A DNA stretch of 64,000 bases from Verrucomicrobiales bacterium (GTDB lineage: Bacteria > Verrucomicrobiota > Verrucomicrobiia > Verrucomicrobiales > DEV007), in assembly GCA_021648365.1 (NCBI GenBank), contig JAKISY010000001.1, forward strand, positions 150,941 through 214,940, written 5' to 3'. Position numbers and translations under genes: made by a program. The notes beneath the pieces were generated by a model. That model made no database searches. It saw only the letters and a list, made by a program, of their open reading frames with translations, and was not told the origin of the DNA. Below are positions 51,332-60,221 of the stretch, in pieces (position 1 is the stretch's first letter; each line of letters opens with the position of its first letter).

Positions 51332-51745
51332 ATGTCTCGAAGATTCCAGCGTTTTGGTGAACCAGCCAGCGAAGAAAGCAGCGAGATCAACATCTCGTCG
51401 TTGATCGATGTGGTGTTCATCTTGCTGATATTCTTCATCGTCACTACGGTGTTCGTCGAAGAGAGCGGGGTGGAGATCAACAAACCTCGGGCAGCGTCGC
51501 AGCAGGATTTGGAGAGCAACAGTATTTTGATTGGGATCACGCCGTCGGGTCAGGTTTTTTATGGTGGGCGTGAGATCGGTGTGGCTGGGGTGCGCTCCAC
51601 GGTCAGTCGGTTGATGCGCCAGGAGGAGATGCCGGTCATCATCCAAGCAGATCGCCGCACGCCGACGGATGCTACGGTGCAGGTGCTCGATGAAGCTAAG
51701 CTGGCAGGGGCTAAAAAGGTTTTTGTATCTACGACTAACGAATAA
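51332..51745 (+). CDS. exbD: ExbD biopolymer transport protein
   Basis: The 137-residue protein has one N-terminal membrane helix (about 24-42) with the conserved proton-pathway aspartate D26 in SLIDVVFILLIFFIV, and a C-terminal periplasmic domain (DRRTPTDATVQVLDEAKLAG). It forms the ExbB/ExbD motor that energises TonB. It starts 2 bp after exbB and ends 1 bp before tonB. Confidence 0.95.
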   Translation: MSRRFQRFGEPASEESSEINISSLIDVVFILLIFFIVTTVFVEESGVEINKPRAASQQDLESNSILIGITPSGQVFYGGREIGVAGVRSTVSRLMRQEEMPVIIQADRRTPTDATVQVLDEAKLAGAKKVFVSTTNE

Positions 51746-51746
51746 G

Positions 51747-52391
51747 ATGAATCAAGCCCGCTCTATATCCTACGGTTTGATTGCTCGCGCTGCGCTAGCC
51801 GTGGTATTGACTTTTGGCTTGTTAGTTTTCATCGCAGCGGCGCGCTTGAGTCGTGCTGCACAAGTGCCGACTTTGACCATTCGAACCCTGGAGACCACGT
51901 CGCCCGTCAGCTTGCCAGCTCCGCCGCCTCCAGCTGAGGTCGAGGCTCCGACACCACCTGCACCGAGTCCTGATTTGCCTAAGTTGGAGCTGTCTTTTGA
52001 TTCGGTGGCTCCACCGATTCAAGCGCTGCTCAAACCTGAGCTCAAGTTGCAGTTGAATCTCGCTGACTTTGCTCCGCAGGCTGAGCAGCCGCGCGAGCAC
52101 ATGACTTTCACGGCAAAAAATCTCGATAGCCAGCCTCGCCTAGTCACTCGTGCGACGGTGCCTTTTCCTAAAAGTCAACAAGCTCGCGGAGTTAAAGAGG
52201 GGCGGGTGACCTTGGAGGTCTTGATTCGTCCGAGTGGAAAAGTCACGGTGCGTAAAGTGATCAAGAGCAGTCATCCAGAGTTCACCCAAATGGCACGTCT
52301 TTTTGCAACAGGATCGCGGTTCACCCCGCCGCGAAAGGACGGTCGCGCGGTCACCGCTGTTTTCAAATGGCCACTGATTTTACGACCATGA
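51747..52391 (+). CDS. tonB: TonB energy transducer
   Basis: The 214-residue protein has an N-terminal membrane helix (about 12-34), a proline-rich spacer (about 54-75, LPAPPPPAEVEAPTPPAPS), a linker, and the C-terminal TonB domain (about 140-214, with GVKEGRVTLEVLIRPSGKV and SRFTPPRKDGRAVTAVFKW). The short proline-rich region is characteristic of the smaller TonB2 type. It carries proton-motive energy to the outer-membrane receptor at 46027. Its stop overlaps the next start (ATGA at 52388). Confidence 0.92.
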   Translation: MNQARSISYGLIARAALAVVLTFGLLVFIAAARLSRAAQVPTLTIRTLETTSPVSLPAPPPPAEVEAPTPPAPSPDLPKLELSFDSVAPPIQALLKPELKLQLNLADFAPQAEQPREHMTFTAKNLDSQPRLVTRATVPFPKSQQARGVKEGRVTLEVLIRPSGKVTVRKVIKSSHPEFTQMARLFATGSRFTPPRKDGRAVTAVFKWPLILRP

Positions 52392-53779
52392 TGCGTTTTA
52401 TATTATTATTAACTTTTGTGGTTTCTGTGGTGCAGGCTGAGCAGCAGGTTTCGCCTGCACGCATAGCGCAGCCACTGCCGATCGATGCGCTTTGGCAGAG
52501 CGAGTTGTTTCGCAAAACGGTGACGGGGAGTTTTGGGATTGATTCACGCATCGAACCACGCATCACCGTGGACGAGGAGTTCTACCTAGATGCGGCGGCT
52601 AAAAAAATGGTGGCAAAGGATCGGGCGGGAGCGATCAAAGCTTTGCGGGAATGTTCGCTTTTGGCGGAGAGCCCTGCCTTGCTGTTTGCGCTGGCAACTT
52701 TTGAGTTTGAAGCGGCTGAATTAGATTCTGCGGTGAAACATTTCACTCAGGCGCTGGAGAAGTTTCCTAACTTCCGCGACGCGCATCGCAATCTCGCTAT
52801 TGTTTTGGTGCAGCAGGAGAAATATGATGTGGCAGTCAAGCACTTGGCTCGGGCGACTGAGTTAGGTTCTAGGGAATCGCTGACGATGGGTTTGCTGGCT
52901 TACTGTCATGCGGTGCAGGATCATCCTCAAGCTGCGCTCGATGCCTATCGCTTGGCAGCATTGACTCAGCCGAGCCAACGAGAGTGGCAAGTTGGGCAGG
53001 CGCAGGCTTTGCTGGCATTAAAGCGTCCCCAGCAAGCGGTGGCTATTTTTCACCAGCTGATCGATGAGGATCCGAGTGACTTGAGGCTGTGGTTGTCGCA
53101 GGCGGATAACTGGATCGCTCTGCAGCGCCCTGTGGATGCGATCGTCAACCTTGAATTTGCCTATCGTGCAGATGAACTCACCGCTGAGGCGATCTTGTCT
53201 CTTGGTCATTTGTATCTACAGAATCAATTGCCTGACTTAGCTGTGCGACGTTACCAAGTCGCGTTGCGACATGCCGCTCCACCTAGTTTGGCTCGTGCTG
53301 TAGAAGCACTGGAGTTATTAGCGAGACTCGGAGAGTGGGAAAAAGCGGCGACCCTTGCCGAGCAAATCGCTGCAAGTGAATTTTATCAAACCACGTTGAT
53401 AGAAAAAAATTCTGATCGCAAAGTGGCCTCGCGTTTCCACCGTCAGTTGGCGTTGATCGAACTGGAAACAGGAGATGCCAAGCAAGGAGAAAAACGTGTG
53501 ACGGCATGGCTCGATCAGCAGCCACTGGATGGATTGGCTTTGATCTTGTTGGCACGATTCAAAGAAGAAGCGGGATCTAGGGAGCAAGCAGAGATGTTGC
53601 TGGAGCGAGCAGAAGGGCTGGCGGAGTATGCAGCAGCGGCACACCGTGCGCATGGAAAGTTATTGGTCAATGTGGGTGACTACGAACAAGCTCTCGAACA
53701 TCTACAAAAATCTCAAAGCGTCAAACCCAGCGAGACTTTGGCGGATTACTTGAAGGCTGTGAAAGAGTTGGTGAATTGA
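52388..53779 (+). CDS. TPR-repeat periplasmic protein
   Basis: The 463-residue protein has a signal peptide (to about residue 20) and about ten tetratricopeptide repeats across residues 65-460, for example ALFALATFEFEAAELDSAVK-like units and HFTQALEKFPNFRDAHRNLA. TPR proteins regularly end DUF3450/TtpC/ExbB/ExbD/TonB clusters in gammaproteobacteria. It probably scaffolds the complex in the periplasm. ATGA overlap with tonB supports the operon. The exact partner is unknown. Confidence 0.85.
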   Translation: MMRFILLLTFVVSVVQAEQQVSPARIAQPLPIDALWQSELFRKTVTGSFGIDSRIEPRITVDEEFYLDAAAKKMVAKDRAGAIKALRECSLLAESPALLFALATFEFEAAELDSAVKHFTQALEKFPNFRDAHRNLAIVLVQQEKYDVAVKHLARATELGSRESLTMGLLAYCHAVQDHPQAALDAYRLAALTQPSQREWQVGQAQALLALKRPQQAVAIFHQLIDEDPSDLRLWLSQADNWIALQRPVDAIVNLEFAYRADELTAEAILSLGHLYLQNQLPDLAVRRYQVALRHAAPPSLARAVEALELLARLGEWEKAATLAEQIAASEFYQTTLIEKNSDRKVASRFHRQLALIELETGDAKQGEKRVTAWLDQQPLDGLALILLARFKEEAGSREQAEMLLERAEGLAEYAAAAHRAHGKLLVNVGDYEQALEHLQKSQSVKPSETLADYLKAVKELVN

Positions 53780-53840
53780 AAGGCATTTACTTTTACTAAA
53801 AAAAGCTATACTCATTACCTAGAATGGGAGCAACACTGAA

Positions 53841-54407
53841 GTGAAAAAACAACGTGAATTACAGCATTTGGCTGATTTAGAAGTCTGCCCGTATTTGCCG
53901 ATGGTGGATGAGGCGCTCTCAGCTGCGAAGATGCGTGATGTGCGCGAGGATGCTTATGGTGAGCTTTTTTATAAACAAGCGCTGCTTTGTGGTCAGTCTC
54001 TGTGGCGTCAAGGTTTTCCTGCACAAGCGCTGCTGATGTTTAATCGCGCTTTTGGTGCAGATCTAGACGGGGGTGAACAGGTATTAGTGGAGTATCCGCT
54101 GCCTTACGAGGCGATGGCTTGGGTGATGTTGCATCGCGAAGAGGATCAGTTCATTGGCAATCCTCGCCGTCACTTTCAGCATTTGGCTACACGGATGGTG
54201 GAGCCTCGCAAGGCTCGCCGAGTGGCACGCGCTTGGGCGTGTTGGTGGATGGCGTGTCGGATATTTCCAGATTATCCAGCGGATCAGAAACAGATTGAGC
54301 AGGAGGGTGTGGTGGAGCCGAGTAGGGCAGATATTATACTGATGTTAGAGGCGGAGGGGATCGATGGGGAAGTGGAGTTGTGGAAACGAGCGGCAGCTTT
54401 GATATGA
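53841..54407 (+). CDS. Conserved hypothetical protein
   Basis: The 188-residue product is not recognised. It is largely helical and rich in W, R and E, with the segments LFYKQALLCGQSLWRQGFPA and PRRHFQHLATRMVEPRKARR. No signal peptide or membrane segment is visible, so it is cytoplasmic. It starts with GTG at 53841, with GGAG about 11 bp ahead. Its stop overlaps the start of the Smr-domain gene (ATGA at 54404), so the two are cotranscribed and may work together. Confidence 0.66.
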   Translation: MKKQRELQHLADLEVCPYLPMVDEALSAAKMRDVREDAYGELFYKQALLCGQSLWRQGFPAQALLMFNRAFGADLDGGEQVLVEYPLPYEAMAWVMLHREEDQFIGNPRRHFQHLATRMVEPRKARRVARAWACWWMACRIFPDYPADQKQIEQEGVVEPSRADIILMLEAEGIDGEVELWKRAAALI

Positions 54408-54733
54408 GTGAAGGGTCCGAATCTGAGTTTGAGCCAGAACGTCAGCCGGTGGAGGTTGCTATCACTCATGAATTAGATTTGCATGCTTTTCGACCCAATG
54501 AAATCGGCTCTTTGTTGCCAGAGTATTTCCGCGAGTGTCGCCTGCGCGGCTGGCGTGAGGTGCGGGTGATTCATGGCAAGGGCAGTGGTGCTTTGCGCGA
54601 AGGGGTACACAAGCTGTTGCAACGCTTGCCTGAGGTGGAGGGTTTCAAGTTAGGTGATCAGACTAGTGGCAGTTGGGGCGCTACGCGAGTCTGGTTGCGT
54701 GCGTGGCAGGAAGAGGATGGGAAACTAGAGTGA
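54404..54733 (+). CDS. Smr-domain protein
   Basis: The 109-residue protein is a standalone Smr (small MutS-related) domain: HELDLHAFRPNEIGSLLPEY, then VRVIHGKGSGALREGVHKLL, and the closing GSWGATRVWL. The LDLH and HGKGxGxLR motifs mark the domain; some members are nicking endonucleases, and others act in ribosome rescue. The short acidic N-terminus (about 22 residues) has no known role. It overlaps the hypothetical gene by four bases. Confidence 0.88.
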   Translation: MSEGSESEFEPERQPVEVAITHELDLHAFRPNEIGSLLPEYFRECRLRGWREVRVIHGKGSGALREGVHKLLQRLPEVEGFKLGDQTSGSWGATRVWLRAWQEEDGKLE

Positions 54734-54797
54734 AGTTGCATTTTCTAGATGAGTTTTGTTTGGGTTTTCTTTAGACGTAGCTTATCCTATCGCGAAG

Positions 54798-57464
54798 ATG
54801 CGTATTTCATTTACAGTGTATTTTTACTCAGCTTGGGCAGTGTTGATGTCGTTAGGCATGGTCGCGGCTGCGGAAAATCAGAGTGATGCTATAGCGCAAC
54901 CTCTGCTCGAGGATTTGCGGCGTTTTTGTTTTGAGTGTCATGGTGAGAAAGAGGCGGAAAAGGATTTGCGACTCGATGTCTTTCTGTCGGTCGAATCGGT
55001 GTTGAAAGAGAAGGCTCTCTGGAATCGGGTTTTGACTCATATCCGCGAGCAGCAAATGCCTCCAGACGAAGCTGAGCTTGTTTTGCCGGAGGCCAAGCGA
55101 GTGCGTTTGATTGCGGGTATTGAAAAGATGCTGCAGGACGTGGATTGGCAACGTTATCGGCGACCGGGCAGAGTGCTCGCTGCACGGCTTACGCGGGTGC
55201 AATATAGGAATACGATGCGAGATTTGTTAGGACTCGATTTGCATCCTCATAGAGCGCTGTTGGAGGATGGGGAAGGGCGCAGCGGCTTCCGCAATGATCG
55301 TGGCAGTTTGAGTATGAGCGGAGCGGAGGTGGGGAAATACTTTGCGGCTGCTGAGCAGGCTGTGAAAGGGATGCTGGAGCTGGCGTTTGCTGAGTCTTCA
55401 TGGTCGAAAGCTTCTAAGGCGGTGGACATGCAACGCAGCATGGAGAACCGCATGAAACCACAAGCAGGAGTGATGATCTTAGCTAATCCTGGGCAGGAGC
55501 TAAGCATCGATTGCGACTTTCCTGTTGATGCTTATTATCGAGTGGAATTGCAAGCATCGCCGACCGGGAAAGATACCGTCGCTTTGATGCGAATCGATGG
55601 GGAGCTGGTTGGCGAAGTCACTGTATCAGCTAAGCACAAGGCGGAGGCTGTTATTTTTGTGAGTGAAGGGCGACATAGTTTTTCTATTCAGAATAAAAAC
55701 TTATTTCCAGTGAGTCGGCAACTACCACTCAATGTGGCAAGCCTGGCGGTGCAGCGAGCCAATGAAAAGGCAGCGAGATTTTTGAAATTTGCAAACGAAG
55801 ACGCTGGTCTTAAAACAAAGCGAAAGGCTTACAATCAACGTGCGGCGGGGGTGCAGGAGGCGTATGAATGGTTGCGTCTATTGGGCGTAAGCGGAGATCC
55901 GCGTGAGATTGATCGATTTCGTTCTTATGCAGGAAAAAGGGAACTGGCTTTGGAACGAGCGCGAGACGAGTTGGCGGTTTACATGGGATTACCAAAAGCT
56001 GAGTTGCGTCGCTTGTGGGTGGAACAAAATCAGCAGTGCTTGCAGGACAATCAACAGTTATTGAGTCGCGTGGCAGCGGTGCAGTGGGGGGATTGGATGA
56101 AGCATCAAGGCAAAATAGCGATGCGCTCAGTGACAGTACGCGGCCCCGTTTTCCCTCTTGGTGATGTGCTTGCTGAGGGCAATCTTCTACAACGTATGAG
56201 GAAATGGGACCATCAAGATGGTCAAATCAGATCGGTATTGGAGTATTTTTTATCACGCGCTTTTCGTCGATCTTTGGCACCAGAAGAATTACATCGATAT
56301 CTGAGTTTTTACCGTCAACTTAGAGCTGAGAATTATTCGTCACAGGAAGCTATGCGACTGACTTTGACCGCGATTTTGACTTCGCCAGAATTTTTATTTC
56401 ACGAGGATCGCGGCACGCCTAGTGCGGTGGCGGGCGTAGAGCGTCTGGATGCTTGGAGTCTAGCTTCGAGGCTGTCTTATTTTTTATGGTCGAGTATGCC
56501 TGATGCGCCATTGTTAGGTTTGGCAAGGTCGGGAGATTTGCAAGACGATGCGGTTTTATCAAGCCAGGTGGATAGGATCTTGGATAGCGATCGAGCAGAG
56601 GGGTTTTATCGCTCGTTTGCTGGTCAGTGGTTGGGCATCGATTCCTTGGGCAAGACGGTGAAACCCGATGCGCAGCATTTCCCGGAATTCACGGATGATT
56701 TAGCTGAATGGATGAAAGAAGAGACCTTTAGGAGTTTTGAATACATCTTTAGTTCCAATCGTCCGCTCACCGAGTTATTAGATGCCGATTGGGCTTTTTT
56801 GAATCAACGTCTGGCGCAGCATTATGGGATTAAAGGAACGGCAGGAGACTCCTTGCGGCGGGTTGTGCTTAGCGATAAAAGGCGAGGAGGTTTGTTAGGC
56901 ATGGGCAGTGTGTTGACGGTCACCTCCTCGCCGAGCAGGACCAACCCGATGCGACGTGGCTTTTGGGTGCTTGAAGGATTGTTAGGGGATCGTTTGGGAG
57001 AGCCGCCTGGAGATGCGGGGGAGTTGCCGGGTGATGCGGGTGAAGCTCGCGGGAAAAGTTTGCGGGAAGAAATCGAACTGCATCGCACGCGTGAGTCGTG
57101 CATGTCGTGTCATGTGAAACTGGATCCGCTGGGATTTGGTTTGCAGAATTTCGATGCCATCGGCAGATGGAGAGATGAAGAGGCGGGCAAGCCGGTGGAC
57201 AGCTCAGGGGTGATGCCAGATGGACGTAAATTTGATGGACCGGTTGAGCTCAAACAAGTATTGATGGAGCAGAAAGATGTGTTTGTGAAAAACCTTTGTG
57301 GTAAAATGTTGGCTTATGCCTTGGGGCGACCGTTGGAATTTTACGACGAAGCAGAAGTGCGACGTATTTTTGAACAAGTCAAAAAAGAAAAATACCACTC
57401 CCGAACTTTGATTCGTGAAGTGGTGAATTCTTATCCCTTCCGCTTCAGAGAAGTGGAGGATTAG
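54798..57464 (+). CDS. DUF1587/1592/1588/1585 secreted cytochrome protein
   Basis: The 888-residue exported protein has a signal peptide (to about residue 28), CFECH at 44-48 with a later MPPDEAE methionine, DUF1587 (RYRRPGRVLAARLTRVQYRN, then TMRDLLGLDL), a carbohydrate-binding-like insert (about 230-320), DUF1592/1595 (FLSRAFRRSLAPEELHRYLS), DUF1588 (GGLLGMGSVLTVTSSPSRTN), and DUF1585 with a second haem-like CMSCH. These large proteins are typical of PVC bacteria and are paired with DUF1552 proteins, as here. They are thought to be exported oxidoreductases acting on polysaccharide breakdown products, but activity is unproven. A GDAGELPGDAGEAR duplication lies in the DUF1588 part. Confidence 0.9.
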   Translation: MRISFTVYFYSAWAVLMSLGMVAAAENQSDAIAQPLLEDLRRFCFECHGEKEAEKDLRLDVFLSVESVLKEKALWNRVLTHIREQQMPPDEAELVLPEAKRVRLIAGIEKMLQDVDWQRYRRPGRVLAARLTRVQYRNTMRDLLGLDLHPHRALLEDGEGRSGFRNDRGSLSMSGAEVGKYFAAAEQAVKGMLELAFAESSWSKASKAVDMQRSMENRMKPQAGVMILANPGQELSIDCDFPVDAYYRVELQASPTGKDTVALMRIDGELVGEVTVSAKHKAEAVIFVSEGRHSFSIQNKNLFPVSRQLPLNVASLAVQRANEKAARFLKFANEDAGLKTKRKAYNQRAAGVQEAYEWLRLLGVSGDPREIDRFRSYAGKRELALERARDELAVYMGLPKAELRRLWVEQNQQCLQDNQQLLSRVAAVQWGDWMKHQGKIAMRSVTVRGPVFPLGDVLAEGNLLQRMRKWDHQDGQIRSVLEYFLSRAFRRSLAPEELHRYLSFYRQLRAENYSSQEAMRLTLTAILTSPEFLFHEDRGTPSAVAGVERLDAWSLASRLSYFLWSSMPDAPLLGLARSGDLQDDAVLSSQVDRILDSDRAEGFYRSFAGQWLGIDSLGKTVKPDAQHFPEFTDDLAEWMKEETFRSFEYIFSSNRPLTELLDADWAFLNQRLAQHYGIKGTAGDSLRRVVLSDKRRGGLLGMGSVLTVTSSPSRTNPMRRGFWVLEGLLGDRLGEPPGDAGELPGDAGEARGKSLREEIELHRTRESCMSCHVKLDPLGFGLQNFDAIGRWRDEEAGKPVDSSGVMPDGRKFDGPVELKQVLMEQKDVFVKNLCGKMLAYALGRPLEFYDEAEVRRIFEQVKKEKYHSRTLIREVVNSYPFRFREVED

Positions 57465-57542
57465 ATGCCGATGGTGATTGAGGTCAATAGAAAATGATTT
57501 TTTCTTAGAGCGTGCAGGCATTTGCTTGTATATTGCCTTGGA

Positions 57543-58844
57543 ATGGCGAAAACATGGAAAATATCACGTAGGCGAGTATTGCGCGGCTTAGGCGCTACTT
57601 TGGCTTTGCCATATCTGGAAGTGATGGGCAACGATGGTTTGTCCAAGACTCTTCCTCCGGTGCGCTTGTGTTGTGTGTTTCAGCCTAACGGCATGTATCC
57701 TGCTGCTTGGGACGCAGGGGTGCCGAGGGAGAATCAAGAAAAGGCCTTATCTGTGCTGTCACCGCTATCTGCTCATGATCAGGGTGTAACGAGGATAGCT
57801 GGTTTGGATAATGTGGGGCGGGGGCATGTGCAATTGACCAGTTCGTTTTTGAGTGGGGTGCCGGTGATTGGAAAAAAGGCAGCGACTTCGTTGGATCAAA
57901 AAGTGGCGCAGCATTTGGAGGGTAAGACTTTATTCTCTTCTTTGGTTTTAGGCACGGAACCTCCGCGTCAAGGTAACGCCAGTGGTGAGCCGATTTCGTA
58001 TGCTAATACGGTGTCGTGGTCTTCCTCGGATACGCGACTTTCGCCAGAGATCCATCCTCAACAGGTGTTTGATCGTTTGTTTCGTAGTCGCACTCATCCC
58101 GCGGCACGGCGCCAACAAGAGGGGCGTAGAAGTGTGCTCGATTTTGTCCTAGAGGACAGTCGCCGTTTGAAAAAGAAGGTGAGCCAACAGGATAGTAAAA
58201 AAATCGATGAATACTTAGCTGGTGTTCGTCAGGTTGAGCAGAGGATAGAGAACTCCTTGAATCCTCCCGAACGGGAGTGGATACCTCCATCGCAACCTGA
58301 GTTCACGCGTCCAGATGCTCTGGCGCCAGAAGATCGAGAGGCTTATTTGCAAGTGATGGCTGATCTGATGGTGCTGGCTTTTCAAACTGACTCGACTCGC
58401 GTAGGCACTTGGATGATGGCACATGGATTCAGTCGGTTGAATTTCAGTTTTTTGGAAGGGGTGAACGGAGATCATCATGCGATGTCGCATCATAAGAACA
58501 AAAGCAAGGTGATCGATGAGTATGTGATGGTGAGTCGTTGGTATGTGAAGCGGTTTGGCTACTTGTTGGACAAAATGAGTGCAGTGGATGAAGGCAATGG
58601 TTCTTTGTTGGACAACAGTGTGGTGTTGTTTGGTTCAGGGATGAAAGATGGTAACGGGCATGTGCCAAATGATCTGCCCTTATTGTTGGCAGGTGGCGCA
58701 GGTGGGCGTTTGAAACATGGTCGGAAAGTGATTGAGCACCCCGCTGGGACACCTCATGCGAACTTATTGTTATCGCTAGCGCAGATGATGGGGATGGACT
58801 TGGATCACTTTAATGGTGTGAGCAGTGGGACGGTGGAGATTTAG
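57543..58844 (+). CDS. DUF1552 Tat-exported protein
   Basis: The 433-residue protein has a Tat-like leader (SRRRVLRGLGATLALPYLEV) and the DUF1552 core (VRLCCVFQPNGMYPAAWDAG, VLGTEPPRQ-like LVLGTEPPRQGNASGEPISY, MMAHGFSRLNFSFLEGVNGD and VVLFGSGMKDGNGHVPNDLP), a sulfatase/phosphatase-like fold related to DUF1501. It is the usual partner of the DUF1587/1592/1588/1585 cytochrome 78 bp upstream. The ATG at 57543 precedes the leader. Function is not known; it may act on the cytochrome's product. Confidence 0.9.
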   Translation: MAKTWKISRRRVLRGLGATLALPYLEVMGNDGLSKTLPPVRLCCVFQPNGMYPAAWDAGVPRENQEKALSVLSPLSAHDQGVTRIAGLDNVGRGHVQLTSSFLSGVPVIGKKAATSLDQKVAQHLEGKTLFSSLVLGTEPPRQGNASGEPISYANTVSWSSSDTRLSPEIHPQQVFDRLFRSRTHPAARRQQEGRRSVLDFVLEDSRRLKKKVSQQDSKKIDEYLAGVRQVEQRIENSLNPPEREWIPPSQPEFTRPDALAPEDREAYLQVMADLMVLAFQTDSTRVGTWMMAHGFSRLNFSFLEGVNGDHHAMSHHKNKSKVIDEYVMVSRWYVKRFGYLLDKMSAVDEGNGSLLDNSVVLFGSGMKDGNGHVPNDLPLLLAGGAGGRLKHGRKVIEHPAGTPHANLLLSLAQMMGMDLDHFNGVSSGTVEI

Positions 58845-58907
58845 AATGGGTTTAATCTGAAGCTTTCCTGCTTGATGAGTTCAGCGGGCGTGGCACCTTG
58901 AAGGAGT

Positions 58908-60221
58908 ATGTTGGAAAAAATACTTCATCTTGCATCCATTTTTTGGATATCACTTGCAGCTAGCCAAGCTGAAGAGCAGTGGTCGCAATGGCGCGGCTCA
59001 TTGGGTTTGGGGCATGCGCCTGCAGCTAATGATCTGCCTGTTCACTGGACGGAGAAGGAAAAAGTTAAGTGGTTTTCAAAGATTCCAGGGCGTGGTTATT
59101 CTTCACCCGTGATCAGCGGGCAACAGATCTGGGTGACTACGGCTATCGAGTCGGTAGCGAGTGAAGATCAGGCTCAAAAGCGCTTACAAAAAAATACAGG
59201 AAACCAACCTTTAGTTTTGCTCTCACACGTGAGTTTGCGTGCGCTATGTTTGGATCGCAGTAGTGGCAAGATTTTGTATGACGTGGAGTTATTGGCATTG
59301 GATGATCCTCAGTGGGTGCATAAACTCAACAGTTACGCTTCGCCAAGTCCAGTTTTGTCAAAAGGGCGCCTGTTTTGTCATTTCGGGGCGCTAGGTAGTG
59401 CTTGTGTGGACACACAGACGGGCAAGCTGATCTGGACGAATACGGAGATCAAAGTGAATCATGAGAACGGACCTGGCAGCACACCTGTGGTGTGGAAAGA
59501 TTTGATGATTTTTCACATGGACGGTAGCGATCAGCAGTTCATCGTCGCGCTGAACACCAAAGATGGCAAGGTGGTCTGGAAAACCAAACGCAGTGGAGAG
59601 TTGCGTGAAAATCCACAACTGAGGAAATCTTACGCCACGCCCTTGTTAGTGGAGGTGGATGAAAAAACTCAGTTGATCTCACCCAGTGCCGATTGGTTGT
59701 ATGCTTACGATCCTGAGACGGGACGGGAATTGTGGAAATTTAAGTATGGTAAATTAGGTTTTTCTAATGTGCCGCGTCCAGTATTCGGTGATGGTGTAAT
59801 TTATCTATCTACCGGTTTTGGGAAAACTGAGATCTTAGCTTTGCGACTCAATGGCGAGCAAATGCCTACGGAATTGTGGCGGCACAAAAAAGGGGCACCG
59901 CGTATGCCGTCGCCCATCTTGGTGGGGGACTTACTTTATTTTGTCAGCGATAGCGGTATTTTTTCTTGTCTGAAAGCGAGTGAAGGCAAGGCGATTTGGC
60001 AACAAAGGTTGAAGGGCAACTACGCTTCATCGCCCTTGTTTGCTGATGGGCATTTGTATTTGGGGAGTCAGGAAGGACAAATGCAGGTTTTTTCTGTGGG
60101 AGAAGAATATAAGCTTTTGGCAGAAAATGAGATGGGCAGCGCTATCATGGCGAGTCCAGTGGCGCTAGGAAAAGCTTTGTATATACGTACAGTAAAAGGA
60201 TTGTACCGCATCGAAAAATGA
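58908..60221 (+). CDS. Secreted PQQ-like beta-propeller protein
   Basis: The 437-residue exported protein has a signal peptide (to about residue 21), then an eight-bladed PQQ-type propeller with QWSQWRGSLGLGHAPAANDL, GRGYSSPVISGQQIWVTTAI, VWKTKRSGELR and LYAYDPETGRELWKFKYG units. No catalytic quinoprotein residues are obvious. Its last codon overlaps the start of the histidine kinase gene (ATGA, 60218-60221), so the two are cotranscribed and translationally coupled, which suggests the propeller may act with the sensor. Confidence 0.86.
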   Translation: MLEKILHLASIFWISLAASQAEEQWSQWRGSLGLGHAPAANDLPVHWTEKEKVKWFSKIPGRGYSSPVISGQQIWVTTAIESVASEDQAQKRLQKNTGNQPLVLLSHVSLRALCLDRSSGKILYDVELLALDDPQWVHKLNSYASPSPVLSKGRLFCHFGALGSACVDTQTGKLIWTNTEIKVNHENGPGSTPVVWKDLMIFHMDGSDQQFIVALNTKDGKVVWKTKRSGELRENPQLRKSYATPLLVEVDEKTQLISPSADWLYAYDPETGRELWKFKYGKLGFSNVPRPVFGDGVIYLSTGFGKTEILALRLNGEQMPTELWRHKKGAPRMPSPILVGDLLYFVSDSGIFSCLKASEGKAIWQQRLKGNYASSPLFADGHLYLGSQEGQMQVFSVGEEYKLLAENEMGSAIMASPVALGKALYIRTVKGLYRIEK

